From Cruorifilaria tuberocauda (Eukaryota; Nematoda; Chromadorea; Rhabditida; Onchocercidae), in assembly GCA_013365365.1 (NCBI GenBank), contig JABVXU010000143.1:1-64000 (forward strand): DNA of 64,000 nt, given 5' to 3'. Positions within the stretch are counted from its first letter, which is position 1. Each line of letters starts with the position of its first letter. The position numbers were made by a program, and so were the translations under genes. Under the pieces are notes generated by a model. It searched no databases. It had not been told where the DNA came from and was given only the letters and a program-made list of their open reading frames with translations. Below, piece after piece: positions 50,405 through 62,773 of the stretch.

Positions 50405-50665
50405 GTAATTTCCGTCTTTTTCTCCCTCACTGTCTATTGACTAATAAGCTAAACATTAAACATTAAAAGTTAAATATTGTAACCTAGCTTAAAAATTTTT
50501 CACTCTCTCTCGCTTCCCCTTAATGAGTTATTCTTATTTTTAGATTCGCTCAAAGCATCAATGTTACTGAGTTAAATATGCTTATATTTCAAATAGTTCT
50601 TACATTTCGTTGGTGTAAATTTACTTTGAAAAGCGTGAAAGCACCCTGAATCCTTCGTAGCGATA

Positions 50666-50796
50666 AGCAAAGGAACGCATCAAATTAAATTGAATTTTAC
50701 AATTTTCTCGAATTGAATTCCAAAGTGCCTAAATTAAATTCGACGTCACAAGCAAAAGGAACACATCAAATTAAATTGAATTTCACAATTTGCTAG
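50666..50796. repeat. Direct repeat, period 85 bp
   Basis: AGCAAAGGAACGCATCAAAT at 50666 and AGCAAAAGGAACACATCAAA at 50751, both followed by TAAATTGAATTTYACAATTT. The intervening sequence is also rich in AATTAAATTCGA-like words. Confidence 0.9.
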
Positions 50797-52267
50797 AAGG
50801 CAACTTCTATATCAACTCATCACACAACGATAAGTTTTTATCATTATCATCATTAGCATAGTACGTCTAAATTGAATACAGATGAATACAGATATTGAAT
50901 ACAGAATACTGAATATTCGATATATGAAAATCGAATATGAATATTGGCATTTGGATGTTATATAATTATTTAAATTTAAATTTAATTAATGTTTCCTCTT
51001 TTCACTTGCATATTTCAAGAGAATTATTAAATGCGCATGTAAGTAATCACCAGTAATGAAATGTGAGAGGAAAAGACGACTAATATACGTAATAGACGTA
51101 ATCCGTGCTACGCAATCCGTAATATATACAAGTAATAAACGCAAAGTTATATTATATCCAAATTCATATTATATTCAATCTTCATTAATTTAAAGTAAAT
51201 CAATTATGAAATCAAAAAAAAATGATATTACAATTAAACATTCCATTCAAAAGTATCCAGCAAATTGCAATTAAAAAAAAATTAAAATGCCAAATCTAAT
51301 TTTATAAATGATATTTAAAATGAAAATTTGATAATAAAATGCATTTTCTTTAACAAACATAAAGATAATTGATGATATATCATGCCTTCATGACCTTCAC
51401 AACCTGGATAAAATTATTATAAATTGTTGAAAAGTATTTAAATGAATAAATGAACCATGATTGATGGATCTTTTTAATAAATGTTATGAATTTTTGCTTC
51501 AATACTTTGCTTAAATTTTTTTGCACTTGACATTTTTTCCCCTTACAGTGATATTTAATGATAAATGATAAATGAAGTTAGATGTTAGTTAATAGAAATA
51601 ATACTTATAAATTTTCACTAAGTAAAACCCCTAATGCATTTATTTATCTCGTCTCTAATTTATTTTAAAATTCACGAATGTAAGAGTAAATTGAATAATT
51701 AAATTATCAATAGATATCTAATATAAACGAAAGATAAACAAATGCATGAAATCATTTACTGAAATTGTATTTTAAGAAGGGATTGTACTTTTCTTCTATT
51801 ACTTGTCAACATTCTTCGTTTCAAATTTTACATTTATCAATTTAAAATTATAAAAAAAACAATAATAATATAAATATTTCTTTGGCGATTTTTACAAAAT
51901 TGAGTAAACAATAATTTATGAGAATCGCTTGAAATTTATTTATAAAAATCATGAATTAGTAACCGAAATATGACAGCAATATTGATTACTCAAAAGATAC
52001 TCTAAATTTATCATTTATTTAGTCTATTACATCTAATAACCTGAATATCTCAGGTGGAAGAGAAAGAGAGAAGAAAAGTGATAATGATATCGACAAATGC
52101 AGCAAAATTATAAGCATAATTAAGCCTATTATGTTATCATAGCTTCTATAAATATTAATATTAATGAATTTGTTCATGATTTGTTATTATTCTCATTATT
52201 ATTATTATTTGTCGTCATTATCATTGTTATTATTATTTGTCATTATCATTATTATTATTACTTGTTG

Positions 52268-52269
<2 letters not shown>

Positions 52270-52304
<35 letters not shown>
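52270..52304. repeat. (ATT)n microsatellite
   Basis: About eleven ATT units within a longer imperfect TTA/CAT region (52185-52330). Confidence 0.92.
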
Positions 52305-55300
52305 CATTATTATTGTCACTATCGTTATCATCATTAAAACTATTTAAACTATTAATCGTTATTGTCGCTCTTAATATTATTTAAAAATAGCACAATATAT
52401 GATTATCATTTATAGACTTGCTTTCGGTCAATTTATACTATTCTTAGTTAATGCTGAGTAATAAGTTTAAATTCTTTCTTTTAACTTTCCAAAAGTAATT
52501 CATTTCGATCTTTTTAGTATGCTTGATTGATATTGGTTGAATTAAAAAAGAAGAGAAGAAAAAGTAAGAAGTAATATTTCGAATACATTATTGAAAAGTG
52601 CGCTGCATATGTATGCATACTTAAAAATAATTTTTTCTCTTTTCTGTTGATTAAAAGAATGGATGAAAACTTGACAATAATCTTCTTTCAATTAGATTAA
52701 AAATAAGGAATAGTGGAGATTGAAAACTCAAATTTTTCATACTTACTACTTTTAGAGATACATAAATTGGTAGAAAGTTAAAACAAAAACAAGTTATTTT
52801 GCATCTCATTTTTTGAATATATCATCATGTAAATAATATTTGTATACAGTGAAACTGAAATATAGTCTTCAAAACATTCTTAAATCATATCCTTTCTCAA
52901 CCTTATATAATTGATATGATAAGTTTTGAAGTACCAATGCATGTTTATATGCAGATTTAATCGGTTTCGATTAAAATGTTTAATTTTTGATTTCCTCTAA
53001 ATAATTCGATTCATTATTTCTAGTTGTTCATTGCATTTATCAACTCTTTATTCTTGTTTTTTTCGTTTACTTGTTTGTTTTTTTTTATTATTTAAAACTT
53101 GCAATTTTAATTAAAATTTCTAGTATCTGATCCCCCAAATATTTCTGCATTTCCAGAGCGATCTCCATTTCTTTAATTTCAATTTTTTTTGTTAACATTT
53201 TGATAACATTATTACTACATTTGCAACATATCCTTTCAGTAATCCAACAAATTTATTTTATTTTTGACGCAATAAAATAAAACAAAAAAATGATCGCGTA
53301 TGTTTTTCTGCATGTAGCAACTACATCAACGAATTAAAATGAGCTATAAAGCTATTTGATTTCCTGCCAAGATAATTTCTCCGATGACTAACAGTTCGAT
53401 GCATCAAAGAATTGTGTAATTTCGATCATTCTTGATAACATAAATTTATTCATGAAATAAAAAACGATTATGCGGAGAGCATTAGTGATCAAGATGATGA
53501 TAACGCGGGGCAGAGAGATAATGATGGTGATAGAGATAGGGATAGGGATGACTAGACGATTATGAAGATATCATGTACGGAAAATATTTCAAGCATCTCA
53601 GATGTATCTTTTATACCATATAATTCCGGAAGCAAAAAATCCGTCCAACAGTACTTTTTCTGCAAGAATAAAAAGGTATTTCAATGATTTATATAAAAAT
53701 CATAAAAATTAAATGTAATAGAACGCTTGATTTATATTTAAAATGCAGTCAATTTTGTATTCTGTTTCTTTCTTCTTTAAATTCCCGATATTAATTAAGC
53801 AAATAGAATAGTTTTGTATACATGACACACAAGAGTTCACTTCAACTGGTTGCAAAATATAAATACAATGACGATGCAAATCTTTATGGGTAAACTTTAA
53901 AAATAAACTCTTTTCTTCGGCATTCAACTTGTACAAAAAACATTCTGTTTGCTAAAACAATTGGTCATGTTAATTGGTAACATCTGTTAGCTGTGTGAAT
54001 CGTAAAAAAAAAATCAAAGGGAGCAGTGGTATGAAATTCATAACTAATAATGTAACAAGCGATGATAGAATATGAGCATTGAAGATGATCAAAACGATAA
54101 AAGGTTAACTAACGGACATAAGAGAGAGAGAAGAATAATGATGACATTTGGCTGATTTTTAATTGGCCAGGAAAACGTTATGTAAAGAAGTGCATAAGTT
54201 ATGTAAGACGAAAGAGGAGGACAAGAATAGGGAAAATAAAAACCATTTCGTGACAATCTCTGTAAAACTTATTTTAGTGTGATGTACAACTGCCGCCAGA
54301 TGTGAAAAAATTTTACAAAGAGGAAAACAAAGAAGAAAAGAAAGATTGAATAAGGGTACCAGGTGTCTTGATAACAAAGAAAACTGATATCTCAGAAAAG
54401 ATTAGATTAAATCAAATGATTACTTAGGGCTTAAAACTGAAATCGAAGAAAAATCAAAAGGAAAACGAGAAAGAGGATTAATTTTTGAACGATCTCTCTT
54501 TAGCTTACTTTTATGATTGTACTACTTGTGGAGAATTAAATATTCTTTATCAATTTCCTCCAACTCTCTAATAAAAATACTCTTTCATTCCAAATTATTT
54601 TTTATCGGATAACACTGTTTCTCATACTTTGCAATGTATTGCTGCATAGCAAACTTTTTAACAAATAACTGTATCGTTTCTCTATTTTCAATATACCTTG
54701 ATACTATAGTTCTAACCCTACCGTTTCACAGGGATTCGCTAAACGCTTCTCACGTAAAAATCCGTGAAATTATCACCTGACGTGTTTAGAGCGAAGAATA
54801 TAGCATTAGTGTTGCATGCAATGAATGATGCAATGAGGTGTTTTGGGAAGGGCTTTGGATGATTGCTTACTTTTCATTTTTTTTTCTTTCAATTATTGAA
54901 GAGCATGGAAAGAAGCAAAAGGGACATCGTTTGATATATTCTAAATTATTGTCGAGAATCCTTCTGAATCTATTTGAAAGAATAACACTTATATCAATTC
55001 ATAAAACTGTTTCAAAATTTGAGACTTTCGAAGCTTTATGTTGTTCTGGAAATAATCTCAAAAACATGCCACACTGCTTATTATCTGAAAAAACTACCTT
55101 CAAAAACATTTGACTATTTCCCGAGAAAAATCTTGCATAATTAGACTAATTTATGCTTGCTTAAAAAATTCAATTAAATTTAACAGCAAGTGATTGACTT
55201 TCATGAACAAGAAAAAAAGAAAAAGTTTTCAAGCAGTGTTTCTTATAAGAATACGTATTTCTAATTTTAGCAGTTAATAATGATCGAAAGAATTCTACTG

Positions 55301-55377
55301 ATAGGCATATTGATATATGAAAAATCAAGGATTAAAAGTTTTCGTCATAATGATTTATTAGTTGGATGAAAAATAAT

Positions 55378-55388
55378 TGTATTTCAGG
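55378..55388 (+). promoter_or_regulatory. Trans-splice-type acceptor directly before pas-2 ATG
   Basis: TGTATTTCAG|G then ATG, leaving a 1-nt leader. Such tiny leaders are typical of spliced-leader mRNAs in nematodes. Confidence 0.6.
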
Positions 55389-57687
55389 ATGGGTGACAGT
55401 GATCATTATGGCTTTTCTCTCACGACTTTCAGGTATATTGACTCAGCTCATTTTTGTTTTAAGTGATAGGAAGAATTTAATCAGTTAGTTTCCTCGAATT
55501 ATCTTTGTTTTGATAAGTTAATTACTTCTAACTGGAAATTTTACTTCGCTAGAATATGAATATCCTGATGATCTCATATACAGTTTAATGAGAGATGATC
55601 TTAGCAATTAGTGAAAGTTGAAAGAATTAAAATAGTAGACATTTTATTGTTCATAATTTTATTCCTCACTTTGGAGTTTACGCTTTTAACCGTAAATTTT
55701 CGAATTTTAGTCCCTCTGGCAAATTAATGCAAATCGAATATGCATTAAATGCAGTGAAGAATGGGCAACCATCGGTAGGATTGCGAGGTTTGGTATTATT
55801 TGTGTTTCTGAATTAATAACTGATAGAAATTATGAAACAGTACTGAAAATTTATCTACAATAGATTTCTTTTTACTCGTTTAATTAAAAACTTAACGAAA
55901 TGCTAATATTGTTTAAATTTTTTCATATGCTTGTGTACTTAATTTTTTGCTTATTTACATATTTAATTATTCATTCAACATATCTATCTAATACACACTT
56001 TGCTTATTTACTTAATATTCGTACAGCAGTAGCAATTGGATATCATATTACATATTGTTCTATTCTGCATATTCGATTTATTTAATAAGCTGTAACATGT
56101 TCTATTATTTCACTAATATCTACGTAATACGAAATGTGATTTTATTTCATTTGGTTAAGAATTTATATAAGCTATTGTTTGGATTGTAGATATCTTTTAT
56201 ATATTTGAAATTTTATGTATATTTTGAAATAAATAAATTCCAGCATCAGACGGCGTGGTTTTGGCTACCGAGAATAAAATATCGGTGCTGTATGAAGATC
56301 AACCAAAAATCGAAAAGATTAGTCAACATATCGGTTGCGTTTATAGTGGTATGGGACCTGACTACAGGTGAATTAATTTCAAAAATAATCAAAAATAAAA
56401 ATACCAGATGTCAGTGGATTGTATCTTCAACTTCGATTCTCAACTTACTTGTTTACTCATTACAGTAGGCATGAAACTGATCTTCTGAATTAGATAGATA
56501 ACATTAGTTGATGGAATGCTTTGATTTATTTTTTTTCAAAAATACTATCCTTTAGAATCTTCAAAGTTTCTTATCTTATTCTATAAGTTAACGATTTGGA
56601 ATATAGAAAGCAAGCACTTATGCTTCTTGTTTAGTTCGTGTTTACTTGTTGTGTGAATAGGATGCATCGGACGATTATTAAACATAAAACTTTATATATG
56701 TTATAGATTTATGGTGATTGATGTTGGTATATTTTAATGTAATACATTTATACTTTATTCTTGAATCTTTGGCATTTTTTTGGCATCTTTTTTGAATTTA
56801 TCAATTGTCTATTTTACTTCCTTGTAGAATACTGGTTAAAAAAGCACGGAAATTGGCAATGGAATATGAATTGATGTATGGTGAAGAAATACCGACAACA
56901 CAACTTGTAACAAAGTTGGCTGCGGTGATGCAAGAATATACTCAGTCAGGGTATGTGGTTTTTCTTTCCTTCATGTCTCTCACCTCATACATAAATTATA
57001 TAATGTGCATCAGCCTTCACTTTCAGAAATTATAACAAATTACTTAGGAAATCTATTCCTGAAGAATAAAAATTCTAAATATAAAAAGAGAACAAGAGAC
57101 GCGTTGCGGATGTCAAGAATTAAAAGTAAACTATTTACTAGAAGATCTACAAAAATTTCCTAGCTCCAAATATTTTTTTTTAGCTTTTGCTAACTTTTTC
57201 AATAATATTTATCGTAATTCAAAATTTTGAAGCGGTGTACGACCATTTGGTGTATCAATGCTTGTTGCTGGCTGGGACCGTGAACCAAATTCTGGTCGAC
57301 CACTATTGTTCCAGTGCGATCCTTCGGTAGTGTTCAGTTTCAATTTTCATGGTTTCAGAGTATCAAAATACTTTAAAAATTATTTGAAAATGTTTTTTGA
57401 ATTTAAAACTGAAAATTGATTTGTCATGTGGATTCATTTAGGGAGCATATTTTGCTTGGAAGGCAACGGCTTTGGGAAAGAATGACGTCAATGCAAAGAC
57501 ATTTTTGGAAAAGCGATTTAGTGATGCGTTGGAACTGGATGACGGTATTCATACGGCATTATTGACCTTGCGTGAAAGTTTTGACGTTGGTATGACAGAA
57601 GATAATGTGGAAATAGCGGTATGCAATAAAAATGGGTTTATGCGTTTATCAAAACAACAAGTGAAAGATCATCTTGGTGCTCTTTGA
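55389..57687 (+). CDS. pas-2: 20S proteasome subunit alpha type 2
   Basis: Six exons: 55389-55432, 55711-55787, 56244-56367, 56828-56950, 57233-57326, 57442-57687; all phases match, 235 residues (human PSMA2 has 234). It starts [19 protein letters not shown], the alpha-subunit N-terminal signature, then [19 protein letters not shown] (about 73-82), [37 protein letters not shown] and a C-terminal [16 protein letters not shown] block follow, all standard for alpha-2. It forms part of the outer seven-member ring of the 20S core, acting as gate and docking surface; alpha subunits carry no catalytic Thr. The start is chosen by the immediately preceding acceptor and family length. SGT1 lies 0.6 kb downstream on the same strand, so co-transcription is possible. 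Confidence 0.97.
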
Positions 57688-58314
57688 TTGCTGCACTTTT
57701 TTAATTGTAGTTGGAAATATGCAATTTGTTATCTTTTGTGTTAATTTATATTTGGAATTCTTAAAATTTAAATAGTGCTTTTCTGAGGTCAGAAGTGTTA
57801 TTCGGAGTTTTGTCCTCGACTTTCCCTTTCCTCCATTGTCTTCTCTCTTCTGTCTACTGTGTGATTTCGCATTAAATTAAAGACATGATGTGCGTTTAAA
57901 AAATAGGAAAATATATTGTTTATTAACCTTCTGTTATCAGTTTTTTGAATCTATGCGTTTTGAATCCTTAAGGCATAGATTAATATGAATATAATTGCAA
58001 ATGATATTGTTCTTCAGCGATGATTTTTTTTTCATTATGTACTTGTCAGAGCTGGAAATAAAAAAAAAATCTAAAGGATATCATATTCAATGCGCCTTTT
58101 ATATGGAAAATCCATGAAAGATTCTTCTAGAAAATCCATTAAAGTGTTTATTTAATGCCATAACATTTTTATATCGTTAATAGAGATCAAACCTATCATT
58201 GGAAAAATATTCTTCATAGTGCATTATACTTTCTGACTGTAGTATTATCTATTTTATCATCATCCAGATTCAGTTCTTCCATTTTGTTACTTTAGGATTG
58301 GTGTTTTCTTGCAG
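57688..58314 (+). other. Spacer between pas-2 and SGT1
   Basis: 627 bp containing the pas-2 3' UTR. An AATAAA at 58057-58062 is the clearest polyadenylation-type hexamer. No coding signal. Confidence 0.6.
58304..58314 (+). promoter_or_regulatory. Acceptor upstream of SGT1 first coding exon
   Basis: GTTTTCTTGCAG with no obvious donor-bearing exon upstream other than pas-2, so it is a candidate spliced-leader site. Leader 58315-58371 precedes the ATG. Confidence 0.5.
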
Positions 58315-58371
58315 AATTCAAATTGTCGCTATTTATCGCAGAAACTAGTCGATATTTGTGTAGAACAGATT

Positions 58372-60077
58372 ATGTCAAAGACGAAGTAAGCTCTTTTTTA
58401 TTTGCTTACAATTACTGTAGTAATCTCATAGATTTATTTCATAGCGGAAATATGTTAAACTTTTTGAAGTACACTGAGGTGGAACGCACAAATTTAGAAA
58501 TTAGAGCGATATTATTTTACGTGTTATCGGTTGAAGAGAGAGTTTGCTGCTAGTTTGACAATTGGTAATTTGAAAACAGTTTATATAACCCGAAATATTT
58601 AGTTATTTGTAATGAAAAAGAAATTCTTCAGATATGATTTTTATCAAACGGAAACCCATGTTTTTGTGACAATATTGAAACGTGGCTTAACATTAGAACA
58701 ATGTAAAGCGCATTATATAGATGGTTGCTTAACAGTCACAGCAGCGAGTGAAACCTTATTAAACATACGGCTATCCCATCCGATTAATCCTGCATCATTA
58801 GAACTAACATGTTCGCCATCCAAAGTATTGTTTTTACAATTTAATCAATTTTTTAATATGTAATAATAGTAATGAAATATTATTGTAAGCAGAATTGCAG
58901 CTTATTATCTAAATATTGGTTTATATTGACTTTCTATGCTAGAATTTTCTGAAATTAAGTTTTTGAAACATTTGTAGAGTTGGATTTCACGGTCATTTTT
59001 TTATTCTTAATTTTGACTATGGATTTTTTCAGATTGAACTGAAAATGGAAAAAGTGACACTAGATCAGTGGGAAACGTTGGAGAAGAAGAGTGAAGAAAA
59101 CAAAAATAAGGTCTTTTTTAGGTGTTTTCTTTTATGGAATAAGGAGATTTATTTTACGAGTTTTAATATCTTTTATCGTGGCTTAAGTGATACGAGAAAA
59201 GTCCAAAAAAGGAAATCAGTGTAATCTCGGTTAGAGCTATAGATAGATTACTCTGATGCGTGATTTGAAGCGTCACGCATTCACTTACGGTTGGTTAGAC
59301 GTAATTTGGGAAGGGTCAGCCAAAATGAACTGGACGTTGCCGGTTCCGTGAAGTAATGCAATATTTTTGCTTTAAGTTATATTTGTTTATTCAACTCAAA
59401 ACTAGCCTTCGATTCCAAAGATAAGTATAATCAACACTTTTCAGCCAACACTAATTAGTTGGGACAAATTTGCTGAAGAAGTAGAAGATGATGAAGAAAA
59501 AGGTGATGTCAATATACTTTTCCAGGCAAGTTCATTTGTGGTTGTTTATAGCAGATCTACTTTTTCTGAGGTGTTGAGGGCAGAATAAATCCCATATATT
59601 CAAAATCATTAACTCCATTTTGCATGCTTTGTTCTGAAAGTTAACCATTTTCGAATTATTGATATGTGTCGAACTTAACTATGAAGTCCTAGTCCCTTCT
59701 GATCAGTTTCTATGTTAATTGTTAGCTATTCTTTATTAATTTACATATCCAGCTATGCGATCAGTTCAAATTGTTCCTCAATTTTCCTTAGTGATAGTAA
59801 TCCGTATTAGGAACACTTGTCTTTGGTTCTACCTGTTCTTAATAGCTGATGCTTCCAGATTTCAATGGCTTCTCAGCAAATTTGTATTAATTTCTGCTAT
59901 TCCAAGTTCATTTTTTTTCAGAAATTATATAAAGATGCAGATGATGATACGAGGAAGGCAATGGTGAAATCATATACTGAAAGTGGTGGAACAGTGCTAA
60001 GTACAAATTGGAAAGAAATAAGCAAAAAGCGCACAGAAATCCGGCCTCCTGATGGGATGGAATTTAAAAAATGGTGA
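58372..60077 (+). CDS. sgt1: SGT1 homologue, HSP90 co-chaperone (CS + SGS, no TPR)
   Basis: Exons 58372-58385, 58632-58824, 59033-59110, 59445-59525, 59922-60077, 173 residues. The CS domain (about 5-92) starts YDFYQTETHVFVTILKRG and runs through LSHPINPASLELTCSPSKIE to WETLEKK. The SGS domain follows: SWDKFAEEVEDDEE, LFQKLYKDADDDTRKAM, then ESGGTVLSTNWKEISKKR and IRPPDGMEFKKW, strongly like human SUGT1. The N-terminal TPR region of plant, yeast and human SGT1 is absent, as I recall for other invertebrate SGT1 proteins. SGT1 works with HSP90 and SKP1/SCF in kinetochore assembly and client folding. The first exon is uncertain: an alternative start at ATG 58612 would give MKKKFFRYDFYQ without that splice. 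Exon 4 ends in a GC donor (CAG|GCAAGT), required by the reading frame. Confidence 0.94.
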
Positions 60078-61067
60078 AATTTAATTAGAATATATCGTAA
60101 CTGTATAGTTTTTATATGATTATTGCTGTTTACAATAATTTACACCTATTATCAGGAAGATAGGATTTTTAGTCTTAAATGCTGTAAACTGTATCATCAC
60201 ATAGTGATCAAGATACGATTTACGTCTTACCTAAATATGAAAACGATTGAAAACTTCCCAAACGTTATTTTGAAGTATTGTCTACAATGGAACATATAAT
60301 CTTTCTATGAGATATATAAATCTAAATCTATTTTGAAATGCGAGCGACTGATGAATTTAGAGGAATAAGGAATCCTCCAAAAACAATTAAATATTATAAA
60401 TGATATTTCTGAAAGTGGTACTCGCTCTTATTCCTTTGCGAAATTTTTAGATTACTTATCATTTATAATTCTTCATACTAAAAGTACCTGCCTTCCCAAG
60501 GGAGGAGAAAAAATTTTCAAGTCGTACCTTCGCTAAACCATGAATATTTATCATAAATGGCCTTGTCGTTTGTATTGCACTTATATTGTGAGAAAAATAT
60601 TTGCTTTCCAAGTATAAATATGACGGATATAAGAAATAATTTGCACTGTCTTAGCATTTTAATATGCACGCTATCGAAATATCGTACATGATGATATGTG
60701 ATCAAGGTGAAAGAAAACGGAGCATCCCATCGAAGTGGAATACGTATAACACAGCATAAGAACGCTCTACGCTAAGTTAGCTTGTTTATGTGTGTTTTTT
60801 AATACTTCGATTAGTGGCCCTTAACATCGATTTTTCCACTGAAACACCTCACAAAAAGTATCAGAACTGAACAAGCTTAAATTAGAAATCAGATAAGAAT
60901 CGAATATCCCATCTTTTCCCTTAAAATCATCCATATTTTCAAAACAAAAGATTTCCAGTCTTATGTAGGCACTTTAACAACATTCTAACAGTAATGTTTT
61001 TAGTGTTACTATCATTTCTGCTACATTTCTGGAAAGTTGAATTTATACTGCTGTTCGAGAGTTCAAT
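60078..61067. other. Convergent spacer between SGT1 and TAF9
   Basis: 990 bp holding both 3' UTRs. No coding or RNA feature recognised. Confidence 0.65.
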
Positions 61068-62111
61068 TTATGGTGTGTCGAAATCTTCATCATCAGCTGC
61101 TTTCCGTTTTAACAAGTTAGTGATAGCTTCCGGTCGAGTTTGCCGAACTGTTTCTGCTGGTCGTACGATTGTTTCTTCCTTCCGGATCATCTGTTCGTTG
61201 ATTTCACGCAACTGTTCATTACTCTGAAGTATGTTGGTTAAATATCTAAACAAAAATTTAAATTGTAGTTATGGTAATTTCAAGAAGTCTTCATATAGTG
61301 GAAAAATAGATTTGAAATGTCATGGTGTCGGAGTAATAATGAAGAAATTGCTACTTTCCATCCCACGTTTGGCTGTATCAAACAAAAGCGGTCATTCGGT
61401 AACCGCAATCCGTAATTTTGTCGAATTGCAGGAAGTGGTACGGCATTTTTCTGCTCTGCAAATTCTACCAATAACTGTCTGCTGGGTCGTTCACTTTTCC
61501 AAAAACCTGCAAAAAAAGTGAAATAAATATCGTGCAGTGTTGAAAATATGTTCAAGATTAGCAGTTAATAGTGAAAACAAGTAAAACATTCCATAATGAC
61601 AAATATTATTATAACTTTTACAATGGTAAAACTTTATTAAAAAATCATAAAAAGTAATAATATGGCTGAACAGTGAAATTGATGAAAATATTTTTAATTG
61701 GTTATGAAAATAATTATCGGTAAAGGAAGAAATCAAAGAGAGACCTGCGTTATCAATGGCAAACTGAAGATCAGCTTCATCAATCTGTTTTTTCCCTGCA
61801 TGCTCACTGATTGAGCGAGCATCTTCCAGAATTTCTGCCGTATACCTGTGATTATCATGACTTACATTTACTAGTATTGCAAAACTTATAAGGGCCACTC
61901 TTACAGTTCACTTAATGCGCCATTTTTACTAGACATAGCCTCGAACTTACTCCACGCCTAAATTTATGTACCCAAAATAACTTATAATTAGTTCGGCATA
62001 CTTATAGGCAAATTCGAGCATCTGAGAAATTACGCGCGGTTCGTAATCCGTAATTTCCATTTCCTTCAGAATAGCTTCCATAACTTGTGCATCGTGTGGT
62101 ATAGTACCCAT
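61068..62111 (-). CDS. taf-9: Transcription initiation factor TFIID subunit 9 (TAF9)
   Basis: Four exons: 62002-62111, 61745-61845, 61355-61506, 61068-61223, phases matching, 172 residues. The histone-fold domain occupies about residues 7-71: DAQVMEAILKEMEITDYEPR, ISQMLEFAYKYTAEILEDAR, then SEHAGKKQIDEADLQFAID. The conserved region after the fold is present (LLVEFAEQKNAVPLPAI, then GLRLPNDRFCLIQPN), as in human TAF9 (LLDIARQRNQTPLPLIK, GPRLPPDRYCLTAPN). The tail is short, ending LLKRKAADDEDFDTP, analogous to the human LKRKREDDDDD end. TAF9 pairs with TAF6 in TFIID and in SAGA-type acetyltransferase complexes. The last junction was chosen as ACTTCAG|AGT because an upstream acceptor near 61238 breaks the frame. 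The start is the first Met aligned with the family. It lies 0.66 kb downstream of mlc-3 on the same strand. Confidence 0.95.
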
Positions 62112-62152
62112 TTGTGCCAATCTCTAATGTTGTCCTTAACAACTTCGAGAAG

Positions 62153-62163
62153 GCTGGAAATTC
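62153..62163 (-). promoter_or_regulatory. Candidate acceptor or trans-splice site upstream of TAF9
   Basis: Minus-strand GAATTTCCAG precedes a 41-nt leader to the TAF9 ATG. There is no coding exon upstream in phase. Confidence 0.4.
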
Positions 62164-62773
62164 AACATTTAATTTTTCAGCAAGAAAAAATTGCCTCAAA
62201 GTGAAATACCGGAACGAAGTCTAATTATTTGCCTCTAACAATCCTCATTAGCATTAATTTCAGTTTGATATGGGAAAAATAGCATAAACTTCTGTAAAAA
62301 TTAATACCAAACCTACAAGAATTAACATATAAGCGGGAATAAAAACATCCCCAATAGTTACCTCAAGGAGTAGTAACTCATCATAGAGTTATCACAATGA
62401 TTGTTTAACCGAATGTTAAAATTTCCTTTTCCTTGCAAATGTTATAAGTGAATCAGCCAAGACATTACAACAATTTATTTTTGCATGTACTATACAGCAA
62501 AGTTATTCGAAAGTTGAAGAATTTACAAGATACGAATGCCAATCTTTTTTCCTGTCTAAAATCCTTTTTTTTCTTTAAAAAAAAAGAAAAGTAATCGAAT
62601 TTGCAAAAAACCATTTCTTCTTGAAGAGTGAGAAGTGTTTATATGAAATTTTTATGCAGTGACATTTCAGAAATACAAATAAATTGCAAAATACGATGAC
62701 GATAATCATCTGTAAATATTTACTAGAATGACATATATAAAGGACAAATGAGTTTTCATAAGGTTATTGCTTT
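62154..62773. other. Spacer between mlc-3 stop and TAF9 leader
   Basis: About 620 bp including the mlc-3 3' UTR. A minus-strand AATAAA lies at 62474-62479. Nothing else seen. Confidence 0.55.

Larger units (their letters stand above)
42211..55387. other. About 13 kb without a recognisable gene
   Basis: AT-rich spacer upstream of both UBL3 (leftward) and pas-2 (rightward), so it may hold both promoters. Contents: a 32-bp triplicate at 42267-42358, a palindrome cluster at 45090-45550, GA/CT microsatellites (46573-46603, 46805-46838, 50349-50401), a diverged duplication at 47081-47350, TAA/TTA repeats (48943-49022, 52270-52304) and an 85-bp repeat at 50666-50796. Short open frames exist, but none matches a family I know. 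Confidence 0.6.

Noticed and set aside
54838..55113. 91-residue plus-strand frame upstream of pas-2
   Set aside because: No homology recognised, AT-driven codon use, and no clear splice or start context; chance open frame likely.
61224..61253. Alternative TAF9 last-exon start at the TTTGTTTAG acceptor near 61238
   Set aside because: Joined to the preceding phase-0 exon it reads into an early stop; ACTTCAG|AGT at 61223 keeps the frame.
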